NCBI GenBank assembly: GCA_022266195.1
Contig: WHVY01000001.1
Location: 13,268,001-13,332,000 of the forward strand
Source of the DNA: Tetranychus cinnabarinus
Taxonomy: Eukaryota; Arthropoda; Arachnida; Trombidiformes; Tetranychidae
Reading direction: 5' to 3'
DNA: 64,000 nucleotides
The position numbers and the translations under genes are program-made. Position 1 is the first letter of the stretch. Every line of letters starts with the position of its first letter. The notes beneath the pieces are model-generated. The model worked only from the letters and a program-made list of their open reading frames with translations. It searched no databases and was not told the DNA's origin. Shown in pieces: positions 44,349-56,757 of this stretch.

Positions 44349-47300
44349 TTAAATGGTCCAAACACGAACTTTTTCAGCCACAACACACCAAGAAGTTGCG
44401 TGTTCACTATAATATGATTTAACCACATGAAGATTTTCAACATTTTGTTCAATCACCTCTTCTAGTTCACCACATTTAAACAGATGAAAGTAACGATGAA
44501 GATTTGCGGGCGGAGAAGGGGTTGAAGCTGAATCATTGGAACGAATTTCATCAGATGGATCAACAATTTCATCAATATCATCATCGATAGCTTTTGGACT
44601 GGATCCAAGTGATGTCAATGATTTAGTTGTGGCAGTTGAGGCACTTGTGGCATCATCGGATTCAACAACACCAACACCTCCACCTAATCCACCAACATCA
44701 ACAGTAGGTAGTACAACTGGGCAAGGTGAAACTCCACTGATATTGGCTAGACTATTGGTGCCACTTGAGTTGATTATTCCTGGTGATCTTGGCCCTAATG
44801 AACTAGTCCTTTGAACTGATGCTCTGCCCAAAATACCGACGGCATCGACTGTTGCCAATGGTCGAGTTAATTGTTCACAAAGAGCTTCATCATCTTCCGT
44901 TGATCCCAATGAGGTGGCATCAATGTCAAGTATCACATCATCCATGAAACTGTCAACTTCATCTCCAAGTGATGCTTCAATTGTTCCACTACCAGTCCTG
45001 CATGATCTTCCAGCAGGAATTATGGTGACAAATGATTCCTCTGAATCTACACTTGGATGAGTTTCATGACCAGAAGTATGTGGAGCGAGTTGAAAGAATG
45101 GTTTGGACACTAAAAGCGAAGGTGAAGCAGAGAAACGTCTCAATCCTTGTCGGTATGAGGAACATATTGCTGGTTTGTATTCAACTGATAGAGAGCGAAC
45201 AGTTTTACCATCTTTCTCGCTTTTATCATAATAGTAGCCTTCAATTGATGAACATTCAGAGGGTGAACGCACTGACGAACTGGGAAGGTTTAACTGAAGA
45301 CGCTCTTTCAATGGTGTTGATCGAGCTGAGGATGATGATGGTGGACGGGAGTTCGATGAAGCCTCTTCAAATGAAGATTTGTTTACCAGAGTAACTGGTA
45401 TCATGGGTGGAGGGTAAACTGGAGGGATTAATGAAGCAGTAGGATGAGATTCAGTGCCACAGCCTCCGCCACTGCCACCGCCACTACCAGAAGAAGTGCA
45501 GCTAATTGTTGCCATTTCGAGGATTGAATGGTCAAATGTATCTTCCAGTGCGTTTTGAGTATCTTGTGAATCATTTCGGATAACTGATCCTTTTGATTCT
45601 CTTCTATTAATTCCTAATGAATTTAGAAAGGTTATTGGATGAATTTCCGATAAACGGGGCTTGTTACGGTTGATCCGATTCCTTAAAAGTCCAGTTTCAT
45701 CTAGTCCATCCTCTTCATCACAAGAGGACCATGAAAGTAGACGCAGCTCAGGCATTGAATAGTAGGCAACGAGTTTAGATGAGCTTTCCGATGTTGAGGC
45801 TGAATTTGATGTACCTGAGGTTGTGTTTGTTGTAGTATTTGTTGTAGTGTTGGTCGTGGTAGTTGTTATGGTACCAGTTTCAGTGCCAGTTGATTGTTGA
45901 CGAGATTGTTTGGAATATTTAGATTCTAATGAATCGGAAGACAATGATTTTTGCATTATTTTACCCCAAAGTTCACGTTTTCGTTTGCTTGGTCCACCAG
46001 CAATGGATGCTGCAACAGATGAACGAATCATTAGCAGCATATCTTCCTTTTCACCTTCACCTTCAACTGTAGACCTTTTATCATCAACCTCAGCAACATC
46101 CTCTCCTTCATCATCACCATCCCTATCTTCATCATTGTCCTCAACTCCAGCAACAATTGATTCATCAAGGCTACATCCCGCTAGAACTTTAGATTTATCC
46201 AGTATTTCATCATTAACAGACTGATCAACCGAATCTTTAAGATTATCAAGCAATTCCGATGAAACTTCTGTTGACTCTTGGCTCGATAATAAATGATCTC
46301 GCAATTCATTCTCCTGTAGATTATCATCTTCATTGATATTATTATTGCTTGATTTATTATTGGCTTCTGATTGCACTGGTCTACGGTTGGATGGTCTTCT
46401 TAAATTAACTGGAAGACTGAAACGATGTTGAGAAAGGAAACCATTTAATCGAAGTCCAGTTGATGACTTTTCCTTGGAGGGTTTATTTTTTAGTTTATGA
46501 TATGGGGATTGAGAGGCAGAGTTGATGGGCGAGGAATCGTCTGATTCATTTTTGGGTCCAACTGTTTTGCGAATTGGTTTTGTAATTGAATTACGAATAA
46601 GATTAAAAAGTGAATCGCGACGAACTCCTCGATTATTTCCAACCAGTGATGTTATACTGTTTTGTCGGGAAACTGGGGCTGTAGAAGGGCCAAAGTTATC
46701 TATTGCATGGGGATATGTAGATTGAGTTGGTTCCATTTTCATCCCTGGGACAGAGGTTGATACAGATGCTGAGGCACTCAATGGTCCATGAGTTGAATGG
46801 GTTTGATTATTATGAGAAAAGCTGAGATGGAACAATGAAGCCGCTCGTTGACCAAGAAAAGGAACACCTTTGGATAGTCCATTTGGATTGGAACCATTTT
46901 TATTTTTACTCGAATCATGGTTTAATTCAGGCGAATCAGATGAAAATGGATCATTCTGGTTTCTCTCAATGTTTCTCAATTCAATGGGCATATCTTCAAG
47001 AGTTGCAAATCCTGATGTTGATGTGGTATCTCGGTTAGTCGATGATTTAGATGTGCGTCGAGGTGAATGATAAAATGTGTTTGATGATAAGCTAAACCTT
47101 TGTAAGGCTTTACGTACAAATGAATAACAGGTACCAAATTGGGAAGTTGGTGAGTTACAGGATTCATAGGCTGCTTTCCGGTTAACATAATTGGTTGTGG
47201 TTGTGCTGCTTGTTGAACAACTTGATGTTGATTCATCACTCGATTGATCACCAGTATTACCATAACGGCTTCGATTACGTTTAGATGAGTTCCACTTAAT

Positions 47301-50300
47301 CAAAACATCTTGGGATTCCAACTGAATAATAGAAAAAAAGAAAACAAAAATAGAGAATAAATTATTCAGTGTATAACTGAAGGTACAAACATGAGATAAA
47401 TAGACTCTCTGGTAAAATTAATCCAACGAATAATAGAAAAGAGTATTTACTGAAAACTATTATTAATATATTGTTTGATCAACAAATTTTTCAACAATAA
47501 TGTTACCAATGTAATCATTTTAAGACGAGAAAACTAGAAAACTAATCCAGGCTGGAAAACCAATTTACTGCTAACAAAGCTATTATATTCAAAGAATATC
47601 AATTTATATATTTTTATCTCACAAGGGAAGTGCTTCAGGTGATGAGATTTTTTGGATTCTTTCAGGTTTGTATTGAAGAGCATGATAAATAAGCAGAAAA
47701 TACTCTGACTTTTTATTCGCAAAAGCGCTGTTCATTAGGTTGAAGCTTGTACACAGCACAAGAAAAGTACATATTATGGCAATATTTCTTTCAACTTGAT
47801 AGGTTTTGCTAAAAAGACACAATTATCACATTTGTGCACGAATTGGCATAACTTGACACAAGTTGGCAAAAACGGGTAAAAATTGATTTCTCGCAAATTT
47901 AGATTCTGTCAGTTTGTAGGGTCATAAAAACTCAATCCGTTTGTGCAATTCAAAAGTTTCTCTAACTCACAGTTAGCGAATAAATCGAGGTCACATTTAG
48001 AACTTTGATCGTATTTTGCTCAGCTATGGAGGCAGATTTTTTCATGTACCTCATTTTACTAGTGTAACTTTTCATGGCTAACGAGTTGATGCACTTATTT
48101 TCAGAAATAGAACTTTTCTTTTTCATTAAAACAGATAAGTTCGATTTCGATTTAAACCTGTCGCATTCTATAGTCGTAATAGTTATGGGGCTGAAACTTA
48201 TTTTTTGTGCATAAAATTTGTTTGTTCATATCATGGATTGCATACTTTTAAAAATTGAACAGTAGTTCTCTTGATTTTGGCCATTAAACTTGTAACTTTG
48301 AGCCTCGATATTTCGATAATGACATCACCTACAGTCAGCATTCCTTCATCAGCATAATCCTTAACTAATTACTAAGACAATATGATCAATATTAACTTGA
48401 TAACTTTCCTTAAGCGCATTTGAGTTACGATATTTGGGTTGAAATGAACGAGAAACAGCTTATTTAACAAACAAAACACATCTAAACCCATTTCTTGGTA
48501 AATAAACCATTTTTCTGGTTATATTTGCAAATGAAATGCAAAAACAACTGCTAATGGCTCGAACATTTGAGTTAAGAGTTAAGACTAAAGAGGGTTTGCA
48601 GGGACATGAAAACTAAGCCCATTGGTTGTATTAAATACTACCTACGATGACCAGTTTCCGAGAAAATCGAGATCAAATTTGAAACTTCGATTGCCTTTTG
48701 TGCAATTGTGAAAGCAGATCTTTTCATGAAACTCATTTTAATAGTACATCTTTTGATGCTCAACCAGAAAGTGGTCTTATTTCATGAAATAACGTTTTCC
48801 GTGTTTGTAAAAAAGATCAAGTTCAATTTTGAGTTAAATCGATCGTTTTCTGTGACCGTAAGATTTAGCGAGCTGGAACTTATTATTTGCTCACAACAAT
48901 TGTTGGATCAAGGATGAACACAAATCATGGATCAACTACTTTTTTAAATTTATCACCAGTTCTCTTAATTTTGGCCTTCGGCCTAAAAACTTTGAACCTT
49001 AATATCACAAAGATGGTTTTCTCTACAGTCATCATTTTTTGATCAAATATTAGATTTTATCATAGAATATAATAAGTCGAAATATTGTATTGTACAAGAT
49101 CCTACAGAAAAAGTTATAGCATCGTTTTAGTTGTGTTGCCAGATTCAATACTTTGTTAATAAAGGTAAATGATTATTCAAACACAAATCTTTTGAGCTAG
49201 AAGGATATTGATCATTAAATGAACAAATCAAATTTTATTCAGTATTTAGTTATATTATCTTATAGCTCATAATAAAATCTAATGATTGGTGAAGGAATGC
49301 TGACTGTAGGTGATGTCATTATCGAAATATCGAGGCTCAAAGTTACAAGTTTAATGGCCAAAATCAAGAGAACTACTGATCAATTTTTAAAAGTATTTAA
49401 TCCATGATATGAAAAAACAAATTTTATGCACAAAAAATAAGTTTTAGCCCCATAACTATTACGACTATAGAATGCGACAGGTTTAAGTCGAAATTGAACT
49501 TATCTGTTTTACTGAAAAAGAAATATTATATTTCATGAAATAAGACCACTTTCTGGTTGAGCATCAAAAGATGTACTATTGAAATGAGTTTCATGAAAAG
49601 ATTTGCTTTCACAATTGCCCAAAAGGCGATCGAAGTTTCAAATTTGACCTCGATTTTCTCGGATACTGTTCATCGTAGGTAGTATTTAATACAACCAATG
49701 GGCTTAGTTTTCATGTCCCTGCAAACCCTCTTTAGTCTTAACTCTTAACTCAAACGTTCGAGCCATTAGCAGTAGTTTTTGCATTTCAATTGCAAATATA
49801 ACCAGAAAAATGGTTTATTTACCAAGAAATGGGTTTAGATGTGTTTTGTTTGTTAAATAAGCTGTTTCTTGTTCATTTCAACCCAAATATCGTAACTCAA
49901 ATGCGCTTAAGGAAAGTTATCAAGTTAATATTGATCATATTGTCTTAGTAATTAGTTAAGGATTATGCTGGTGAAGGAATGCTGACCGTAGGTGCTGCCA
50001 TTATCGAAATATCGAGGCTCAAAGTTACAAGTTTAATGGCCAAAATCAAGAGAACTGCTGATCAATTTTTAAAAGTATGCAATCCATGATATTAACCACC
50101 AAATTTAATGCACAAAAAATAAGTTTTAGCTCGCTAACTATTACGATTATAGAATGCGATCGGTTTAAGTCGAAATCGAACTTATTTGTTTTACTGGAAA
50201 AGAAAAGTTCTATTTCTGAAAATAAGTGCATCAACTCGTCAGTCATGAAAAGTTACGCCAGCGAAATGAGTTGCATGAAAAAATCTGCTTCAATAGCTGA

Positions 50301-53300
50301 GTAAATGGCGATCAAAGTTTCAAATGTGACCTCGATTTTACCGATAACTGCGGATCATGGAAACTTTTGAATTGCACAAACGGATTCAGTTTTTATGACC
50401 CTACAAACTGACAGAATCTAAATTTGCGAGAAATCAATTTTTACCCGTTTTTGCCCATTTTTCTTGCAGTACTTGTCCAATTTGTGCACAAATGTTATAT
50501 TTGAGAGAATTGAATCTTTTGAGTAACAACCAACTCTTGATTGCTCTTAAAGTTGGTTTAAAAGTTATTCGGTTACAACTTGTACCTGCTTCGAATTCTG
50601 AATTCTGAATTTCAATGCAATTAGCTCGTCATACTAGAAGGAAAATTTCGTTGCATGATCTATTCACCCAAGAAGCTTGAATATATATTTTGACATCAGC
50701 ATTTTATTTCACATTAGTGAAAGTGATCTGAGAACAGGCAATTCTCTCTATTCATTTTGACATTATCCTCTGGTTAAACTTGAATCAATAATTATTTCCA
50801 ATTGAGTTTGACAAAATATTACTTCCTTTGATTACTATTCTGAATTAGATTGAAAACAATTTTGATTCAATTTTCTGTCCAACATTAATGTCTAATGCAT
50901 TAACTTATTTGGTCAATATTTTCCTTCATAATAACGAGTCGTTTTAGTCAATTTAAGCAAATTCTGACTAGAAACAATAGCAAAATCAATATTGAGGCTA
51001 ACATTGAAATTCATATGAAAAACACAAATGGCCCTGAGTGGTCAATCAAACCACATAACCCTTGCTATAATATTTGCTCAATGAAGGTACAAAAGATATT
51101 TATTAAACTTTAATGGTGAAAAAGGTTTCCCATGCAAATAAGTTTACAATTTGATTGATTATCAAATGATCTGTCTTGTTATGAATTGCCTAAGTAATTG
51201 AATGAAACAATTAATCATTCTGAATTCAATTGTTAAACCTTTTTTCACAACTAAATAAACAGAGTTCAATCAATTCTGTAATTACATTTCAAATGCTATT
51301 CAACTTTAATCTAAAATAAACCTTAAATTACATTAAATCTAAAAGTCTAATCGATTTCATTGTAATCCAAAATTTACAATTGAATCGACTATTCAAACAA
51401 AATTATCACGAACATTTCAAATAATTTGAACATTATCACAGTTATTAACGGAAAAGTTGATCATTTATAATTTATAAATTGTTTCCATTCTTTGCTTTAT
51501 AAATTATTCTATTAACCATTAACTAAAATGGTTAACAATTTGTTAATGTGTAACAATTAACCTTCAAAGGGATTGTAAACAAAAATAATGTGAATTTGAA
51601 TACAAATCCAATGATCGTCTGTAAATAGAGTGTGAAGTTAGTAAAACAATTACGCTATCGATTACTATCCTCCAGTTTATTTACAATTTAATATCCAATT
51701 TTAAGCAGAGATTCAAAATGATTATGTAAATCAAGTAATTGTAATTACAATCGCATTTACATCATAAACTCATCTCCAATGATTTACAATATTGTGTGTT
51801 TAAAGTTGAATTTGATCTGTAAATCTCTGTTGAAAAAGCTATTTTAGTTTTAAATTGAACAGTTTAACGCAAATGACTATTCAAATTGTTGTAACAATTT
51901 AAATTTGCGGATTTTCCCTTTGAATGACAAACCGATTTGATCAATTGGTTGGAAATACATTTGATGATTGTTTAGGAAAGTAAATTACAGTTGAAACAAT
52001 TTGATCCAATGGTTTAAACAGATCAGATTTGGTCAACAAGGATTAGAAAGGTTTACACTCGATATTTTCAAGAAGTTTATGTTTGTCTGGTAATTTGGTT
52101 AAAATAATGATCGGAATCAGCATTGAAGGAGTTTGATTGCCTCTGACTATAAACATAAGCTGACAATTAAATTTAATTGTAACCTAGCCATTATTTTAAG
52201 TGTGCCATTCAGTTTTAACGATCAGTTAATCGATCATTAGTTGTAAACGAATCAAAAGGTTAACCGGATTAATACCAGATAGTTTCAAGTCGAAAGTTAG
52301 CATTTGAAATTTGTCTGGTTTTCTAGCGATTAAATTAGTTCACAATTGATTTACTATTAAGTTTATAAAGGTTATTTTATACTGAATAAATCAAATTAAT
52401 TTGTATTGTTGGTGATGAGTTTTGTGATGCAAATGAGTTGAAAATGGTTTTGATTGAAATAATCAACTCAGGGAGTATTTGTGATCAGAGTTTGCATTTT
52501 AAATTAATCAAACCGTATTAATTTTATGATTATAAATTATTCTTTGTAAGTCAATCATTGTACTGGGTTTAAATATAATGGGAATTATTGTAATCAGATT
52601 TCCTTACAGTCTAATTAGAAGACAAATCTGCTAATTTTACCTCATTAGACGTAAGGTAAACCTTGATTTTATCATTAATAATTTACCGATTCCCACAAGT
52701 AAACAAGGTAATTAACTAACAATAACATTGCTTCCAAACAATCCACATTGATTTGAAATATTAATATAAATAAAAGAGTAAACAGAAAACAATTTGATTC
52801 TGTTTTTCTGGTTTATACCTAAATATTATTCATTTTACATGGACTATTATCATTGACGATACACATTGGAAAAGCTTATTACAAAGTAAATTATAATAGG
52901 CTAATTAAATGTCAACATATTCAGGTAATAAGATCAAAATCTGGTGATACATTTACCAGATTAATTTAACAACCCAAACTTTTAGGACGATATTTACGAA
53001 GCAAATAACAATCATAAAAACCTGGCCAAAGATCAATCTGTTGTTTAGCATTTCCATGACTAAATGATTCTTTACCAGGTTGATGTCTTAACCTAATTTT
53101 TGTTGAACCAGGACTTCCATAGTAACCTTTGGAGTTTGGGTTGATACTTTTAGCCCATTTTTTGTGTCCATCAAAACGTTTACTTGAATCCAAATTATAA
53201 CCAGGATCTAAATAAAAGGGTGAACCAGAGTGTGATCTTGAACCCGAACGTTGAGGAGCAATTTTTTTGTATACTTTATGGTAACACAAGTCAATTAGAC

Positions 53301-56300
53301 TTGGGATTGAATAGGCAAAATTGAATCCAAACCAAGTACCAAGAACTGAACCAGCATAGATGAAAAACTCAGGAAGGGATTGTTTAGGTTGACAGGTAGT
53401 CGTGATGTAAGGTTCAACTGGCTTTCGAAGTTCTACTTGTGAATTTGAACTTGAAATGTATTCTGAATCGGTGGTTGTGGTTATATAATAAGTATCATGA
53501 CAGTGAGGTTGATAAGTTATGTTGATGCAGCCAAGGACGATCGAGTCAAGCTCCGTTTGGAGGGTTTGATTTGATATTGCATCAAACATTAATCGGTAGC
53601 CATTATAGTAACCCCAATCCGGTGAGGCCAACACTTTGGGAAAGGGTATATTGTACCGTTTGAGGGTGGCATTGGTGAGACAAAGTTCTCGAGCGTGTTC
53701 CATTGTATCAAACCGGTCACTTGCATAGTCTTCACACTGGGTTGAATACGGAGGTGGAAGTAGATTGGATCTAAAAATGTGGTAACTAATGGGATACTTG
53801 CGGGATGCGTTTAACTTTAAGGTTTCAAATTTAATGGTGTTTCCTCGTGGAAGGGCCGTGTTTTTAATTAGAGCAACATACATGTTGGGGATGTGATTAA
53901 TGGCCTGACGGTTGAGGTAGATGGCAAACATGGGACGGCCAATTTGAGACCGAAGATAATCAAACTCACCAAAAGCTTGATGATTGGATTGTGGACAGCC
54001 AATTGTAATACAATAGGCAAAGTCTTTAAAACGTCCTCTCATTCGACAACCCTGAGATTCCAATACAGATTGATTTACGATTGATCGTGATCCGAATTCC
54101 CATGAGTTGACCAGGTGATTTTCTGGATAGAGAAGGTTGTATGTTTCATTGATTCGCAAGTTGTAAAGCACATAATGATTTATAACTGAAGCATTGACAC
54201 CATAAATATCAGTGACTGTTGCGTTGTTTTCAGAGCGATCATATTTAATCATTTGTTGAGCCAAAGCGGGATAAAGTTCATTTAATTTGGTCAAGTTGAC
54301 AAATTGAACAATTTCAATGCACATACAAATATCTGGTAAAACCAGCCTTTGAGGCAATGAGATTACTATTTCAGTGATTACTTCAAATTTTAGGTAAATT
54401 CGGGTTAGATGAACAAGTTGGCATAAACAACCAAGCAAACAGAAGAGTGAAAAAATACTTTTACAGATAATTAGTGAAGTTAATCTACTTTTAATTAGTC
54501 TAAATAAATTCTTATTGAACTTCATCATTAACGGCTAGTAATGAACTGAGCCACAAGCAAGAGCAACTTAAGTATCCATCAATTTTTGGTTTTCATCTAC
54601 TTTTTGGGTTTACATTGGTTTTCAAGTAAAATTTGGAAATGATTGATTGTTAATTAACTTTAACTCAATCTTCTTGTACGATAATACCTTCATTATTGAT
54701 TTATAAAGGTAAAGGAAATATGGAATCAATTTGCCATGTCAATCCGCTTTGTACTCATAGACAGTTAAACAATTGACTTGGAATTTGAATTTCAACAAAA
54801 TATGAAAAATAATTTGATATTCATTTGCTATGGAGACTTTCAATTGATAATGAAGTGTCATTATAACAAACCTTTACTAGAAACATTCATTATGAATGCT
54901 CATAAAGCCTTATTGAGTTGCATTAAAAACTCAACTCTTTGTTGGCTTTTCGGATAATGAAAGTAACTATTGATTGAAACATGTTTTTGACCAAATTTTG
55001 ACAATTAATTGATGGTTAGCAAACCATTCAATTTGCTTCTATTGAAAACTTGTTGATTAATCTAAAGAAATCTTGTGTCATGTCAAAACTCTGGTATGTA
55101 AAAAGGGAAAAAAACTGAAGCTTACAGAAAGAACAGAAACTGAATAAAGAGGATTTTGATTATGGTTTATGGATTTATCTGGTCATTTCAGTTCTGAGTT
55201 TTTTCCAGCCATGAATATTTCAATAAAAGGTGCAAATAAAATGGTGTATCATTCATTTTGAGCAAAGTAAAACCCAGTAATTTTGTATTTTTTCAACCTT
55301 TGTGAGATGAAACTTCATGGAAAATTGACTTTTTTTCACGAAAATTGCATCTTTTTATTATCATTTGCATCACAGCCAAACAAGTGATTACTTGAGCATA
55401 TGTTGAACCATAAAATAAGCCCCATGTATTATTTTAGCTGTGAAAGACTTAAATTATGATAAAATGGAGTTTTTTTTAATAAAAAAACAAGAAAATCAAT
55501 CATAATAATGTTTTTGCCTAATATTTATAATGGAATCACTTTGAGCTTTCGGTTTGATTTTGATAAAATAAAACAGAGAAATGAATTGCAAATCATTGTC
55601 AATCATCTAAAAAAATTAGCAAAAGAAAAACATTTATCCATTCTGACAGGTTAACAGCAAGTTTAACCCAGAAAAGGTAAGAATCAATAAAGTTAAACAA
55701 AGTCTACTCATATTTGATTAAAGTGTTGTGCTGAATAAACTTTCATTATTGAATCAAATTGTCATTTGGAATGGTTGATATTTCATCCAAACATATAAAT
55801 TGACAGAAGAGTGGAAAATTAAAGTAACAAAAATGGCAAACAAACCTCTCTTCCTTCAAAAGCCCAAACAGTAATCAGTAGTTTACCACCAATTTTGATG
55901 ACTCTGCACATCTCTTTGATAGCCGAGACACGGCGGTCAGTTGTTGATATGTGATGTAAAACTCCGCAGCAAAGGACGCCATCAAAAAATTCATCCCTCA
56001 CTGGTAAATAAATGACATCGGCCACCATTAAGTCAGACATGTTGAGTGCATTAGCAGGTATCGTATTCTGGTTACTCTTGTTGAACCAATCGGGACACTT
56101 TTCAAGGCCTAGAGTGAATATGTCCGATTTAAGGTTTAAGTATTTGCCATCGCCACAACCAACATCCATAAGTAAACTGCCCAATTCAAATTCATCGTAA
56201 AGAAATTCTTTGATATGTGATCGGACTGGTGAACAAGCTCCACATTCACGAGCAATTGAACTGTAAACATCATGGACGTAAGCTTGTTCAAGTGCTAAAC

Positions 56301-56757
56301 AACGGGATATTGCTGTTCGTTCATTTTTGCTATCATTGGATGGCGATGAGTTGGGTTTATCATCACCATTATGCTGATTGTCACCATCGATTCCATGCTT
56401 ATCAGTATAGGATTCTTTAGAGAATGACAATTTTCTTTCGTCTTTTTTTCTTCCTGAATCCAAATCATTATTATCGTGATTCAATTGTTTCTGGTCCGAA
56501 TAGGGTTGGGGTTGGAAGTAAAAAGATGATGATGAAGGTTGAGGATAGTATTGATAGAAAGGTGTTGAGGAATGGTTTGATGTTGTTGTTTCTGGGATTG
56601 TTTGGTGTTGAACTGAGTTTGATCGGGTTTTAATGAAGAGTGGGTTAGATGGGGATAATGATGAAGCTTCATAAACAGAGATTCCTCCATCTCCAAAGCC
56701 ACTTCCTCGGTTGACTTCACCATCAATCCGATTCAGTCCAATTTTGGTGTTTAACAT
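44349..56757 (-). CDS. Trm9-like (TRMT9B/KIAA1456-type) methyltransferase, two exons
   Basis: Exon 1 55846-56757 and exon 2 44349-47321, in-frame GT-AG join (...AFEGRE|LESQDVLIKW), 1,294 aa. An N-terminal disordered region (1-150) is followed by a class I SAM methyltransferase domain (about 155-304): LEQAYVHDVYSSIA, motif I MDVGCGDGKY at 197-206, LPVRDEFFDGVLCCGVLHH, and MCRVIKIGGKLLITVWAFE. Exon 2 begins with the conserved QDVLIKW(N) segment, then about 900 residues of Ser/Thr-rich, low-complexity sequence. It ends with the Trm9/ALKBH8 signature RYFHLFKCGELEEVI...YYSEHATSWCVVAEKV. A long insert between methyltransferase and terminal motif is typical of TRMT9B (fly fid), a tRNA wobble-uridine methyltransferase relative; catalytic activity here is unproven. 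The 8.5-kb intron holds a palindrome and a complete DEG/ENaC gene on the same strand. Confidence 0.88.
47827..50496. repeat. 2.7-kb imperfect palindrome of repeated modules (intronic)
   Basis: The sequence from 47827 to about 49075 recurs as its reverse complement from about 49252 to 50496, with high identity over most of the length and a spacer of roughly 180 bp. Within each arm two diverged direct modules of about 600-700 bp repeat (gcagat(t/c)ttttcatg..., (a/c)agt(a/t)gttctctt(g/a)attttggcc...). A block around ctcgatatttcgataatgacatcacctacagtcagcattcc occurs three times. No coding capacity is supported; short ORFs inside are not conserved between arms. Fits a foldback-type transposon or nested inverted repeats, able to form a long intronic RNA hairpin. 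Confidence 0.85.
50497..52965. other. Intronic/intergenic AT-rich DNA without features
   Basis: Lies inside the Trm9-like intron, downstream of the DEG/ENaC gene. Very AT-rich; I see no gene, RNA or clear repeat. Confidence 0.45.
52966..54528 (-). CDS. DEG/ENaC-family channel subunit, single exon
   Basis: 520 aa sodium-channel-family membrane protein. TM1 at about 18-44 after a short cytoplasmic N-terminus. A large extracellular domain follows with many sequons (NLT, NAT, NAS, NET, NQS, NIT) and cysteines. TM2 at about 386-415 is introduced by LPEFFIYAGSVLGTWFGFN, the family's pre-TM2/pore motif (compare G-S-x-x-G-L-W-x-G-x-S). The selectivity-filter GxS is GFN here (401-403), with Asp where many members have Glu further on (LID). 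The C-terminal tail of about 100 residues is basic. It is intronless and lies on the same strand inside the Trm9-like intron. Start at 54528 (ATGATGAAG) is followed by basic residues and TM1, as expected. Ligand or gating stimulus cannot be inferred. Confidence 0.87.
   Translation of the reverse strand: MMKFNKNLFRLIKSRLTSLIICKSIFSLFCLLGCLCQLVHLTRIYLKFEVITEIVISLPQRLVLPDICMCIEIVQFVNLTKLNELYPALAQQMIKYDRSENNATVTDIYGVNASVINHYVLYNLRINETYNLLYPENHLVNSWEFGSRSIVNQSVLESQGCRMRGRFKDFAYCITIGCPQSNHQAFGEFDYLRSQIGRPMFAIYLNRQAINHIPNMYVALIKNTALPRGNTIKFETLKLNASRKYPISYHIFRSNLLPPPYSTQCEDYASDRFDTMEHARELCLTNATLKRYNIPFPKVLASPDWGYYNGYRLMFDAISNQTLQTELDSIVLGCINITYQPHCHDTYYITTTTDSEYISSSNSQVELRKPVEPYITTTCQPKQSLPEFFIYAGSVLGTWFGFNFAYSIPSLIDLCYHKVYKKIAPQRSGSRSHSGSPFYLDPGYNLDSSKRFDGHKKWAKSINPNSKGYYGSPGSTKIRLRHQPGKESFSHGNAKQQIDLWPGFYDCYLLRKYRPKSLGC
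54529..55845. other. Intronic region upstream of the DEG/ENaC gene
   Basis: Between the DEG/ENaC start and exon 1 of the Trm9-like gene. It presumably carries the channel gene's promoter. No further feature seen. Confidence 0.45.

Noticed and set aside
44536..47070. Plus-strand ORFs opposite the Trm9-like exon
   Set aside because: Frame shadows of the long Ser-rich coding exon on the minus strand.
48708..50304. Short ORFs inside the intronic palindrome
   Set aside because: Not conserved between the arms or modules; interrupted by stops in the corresponding copies.
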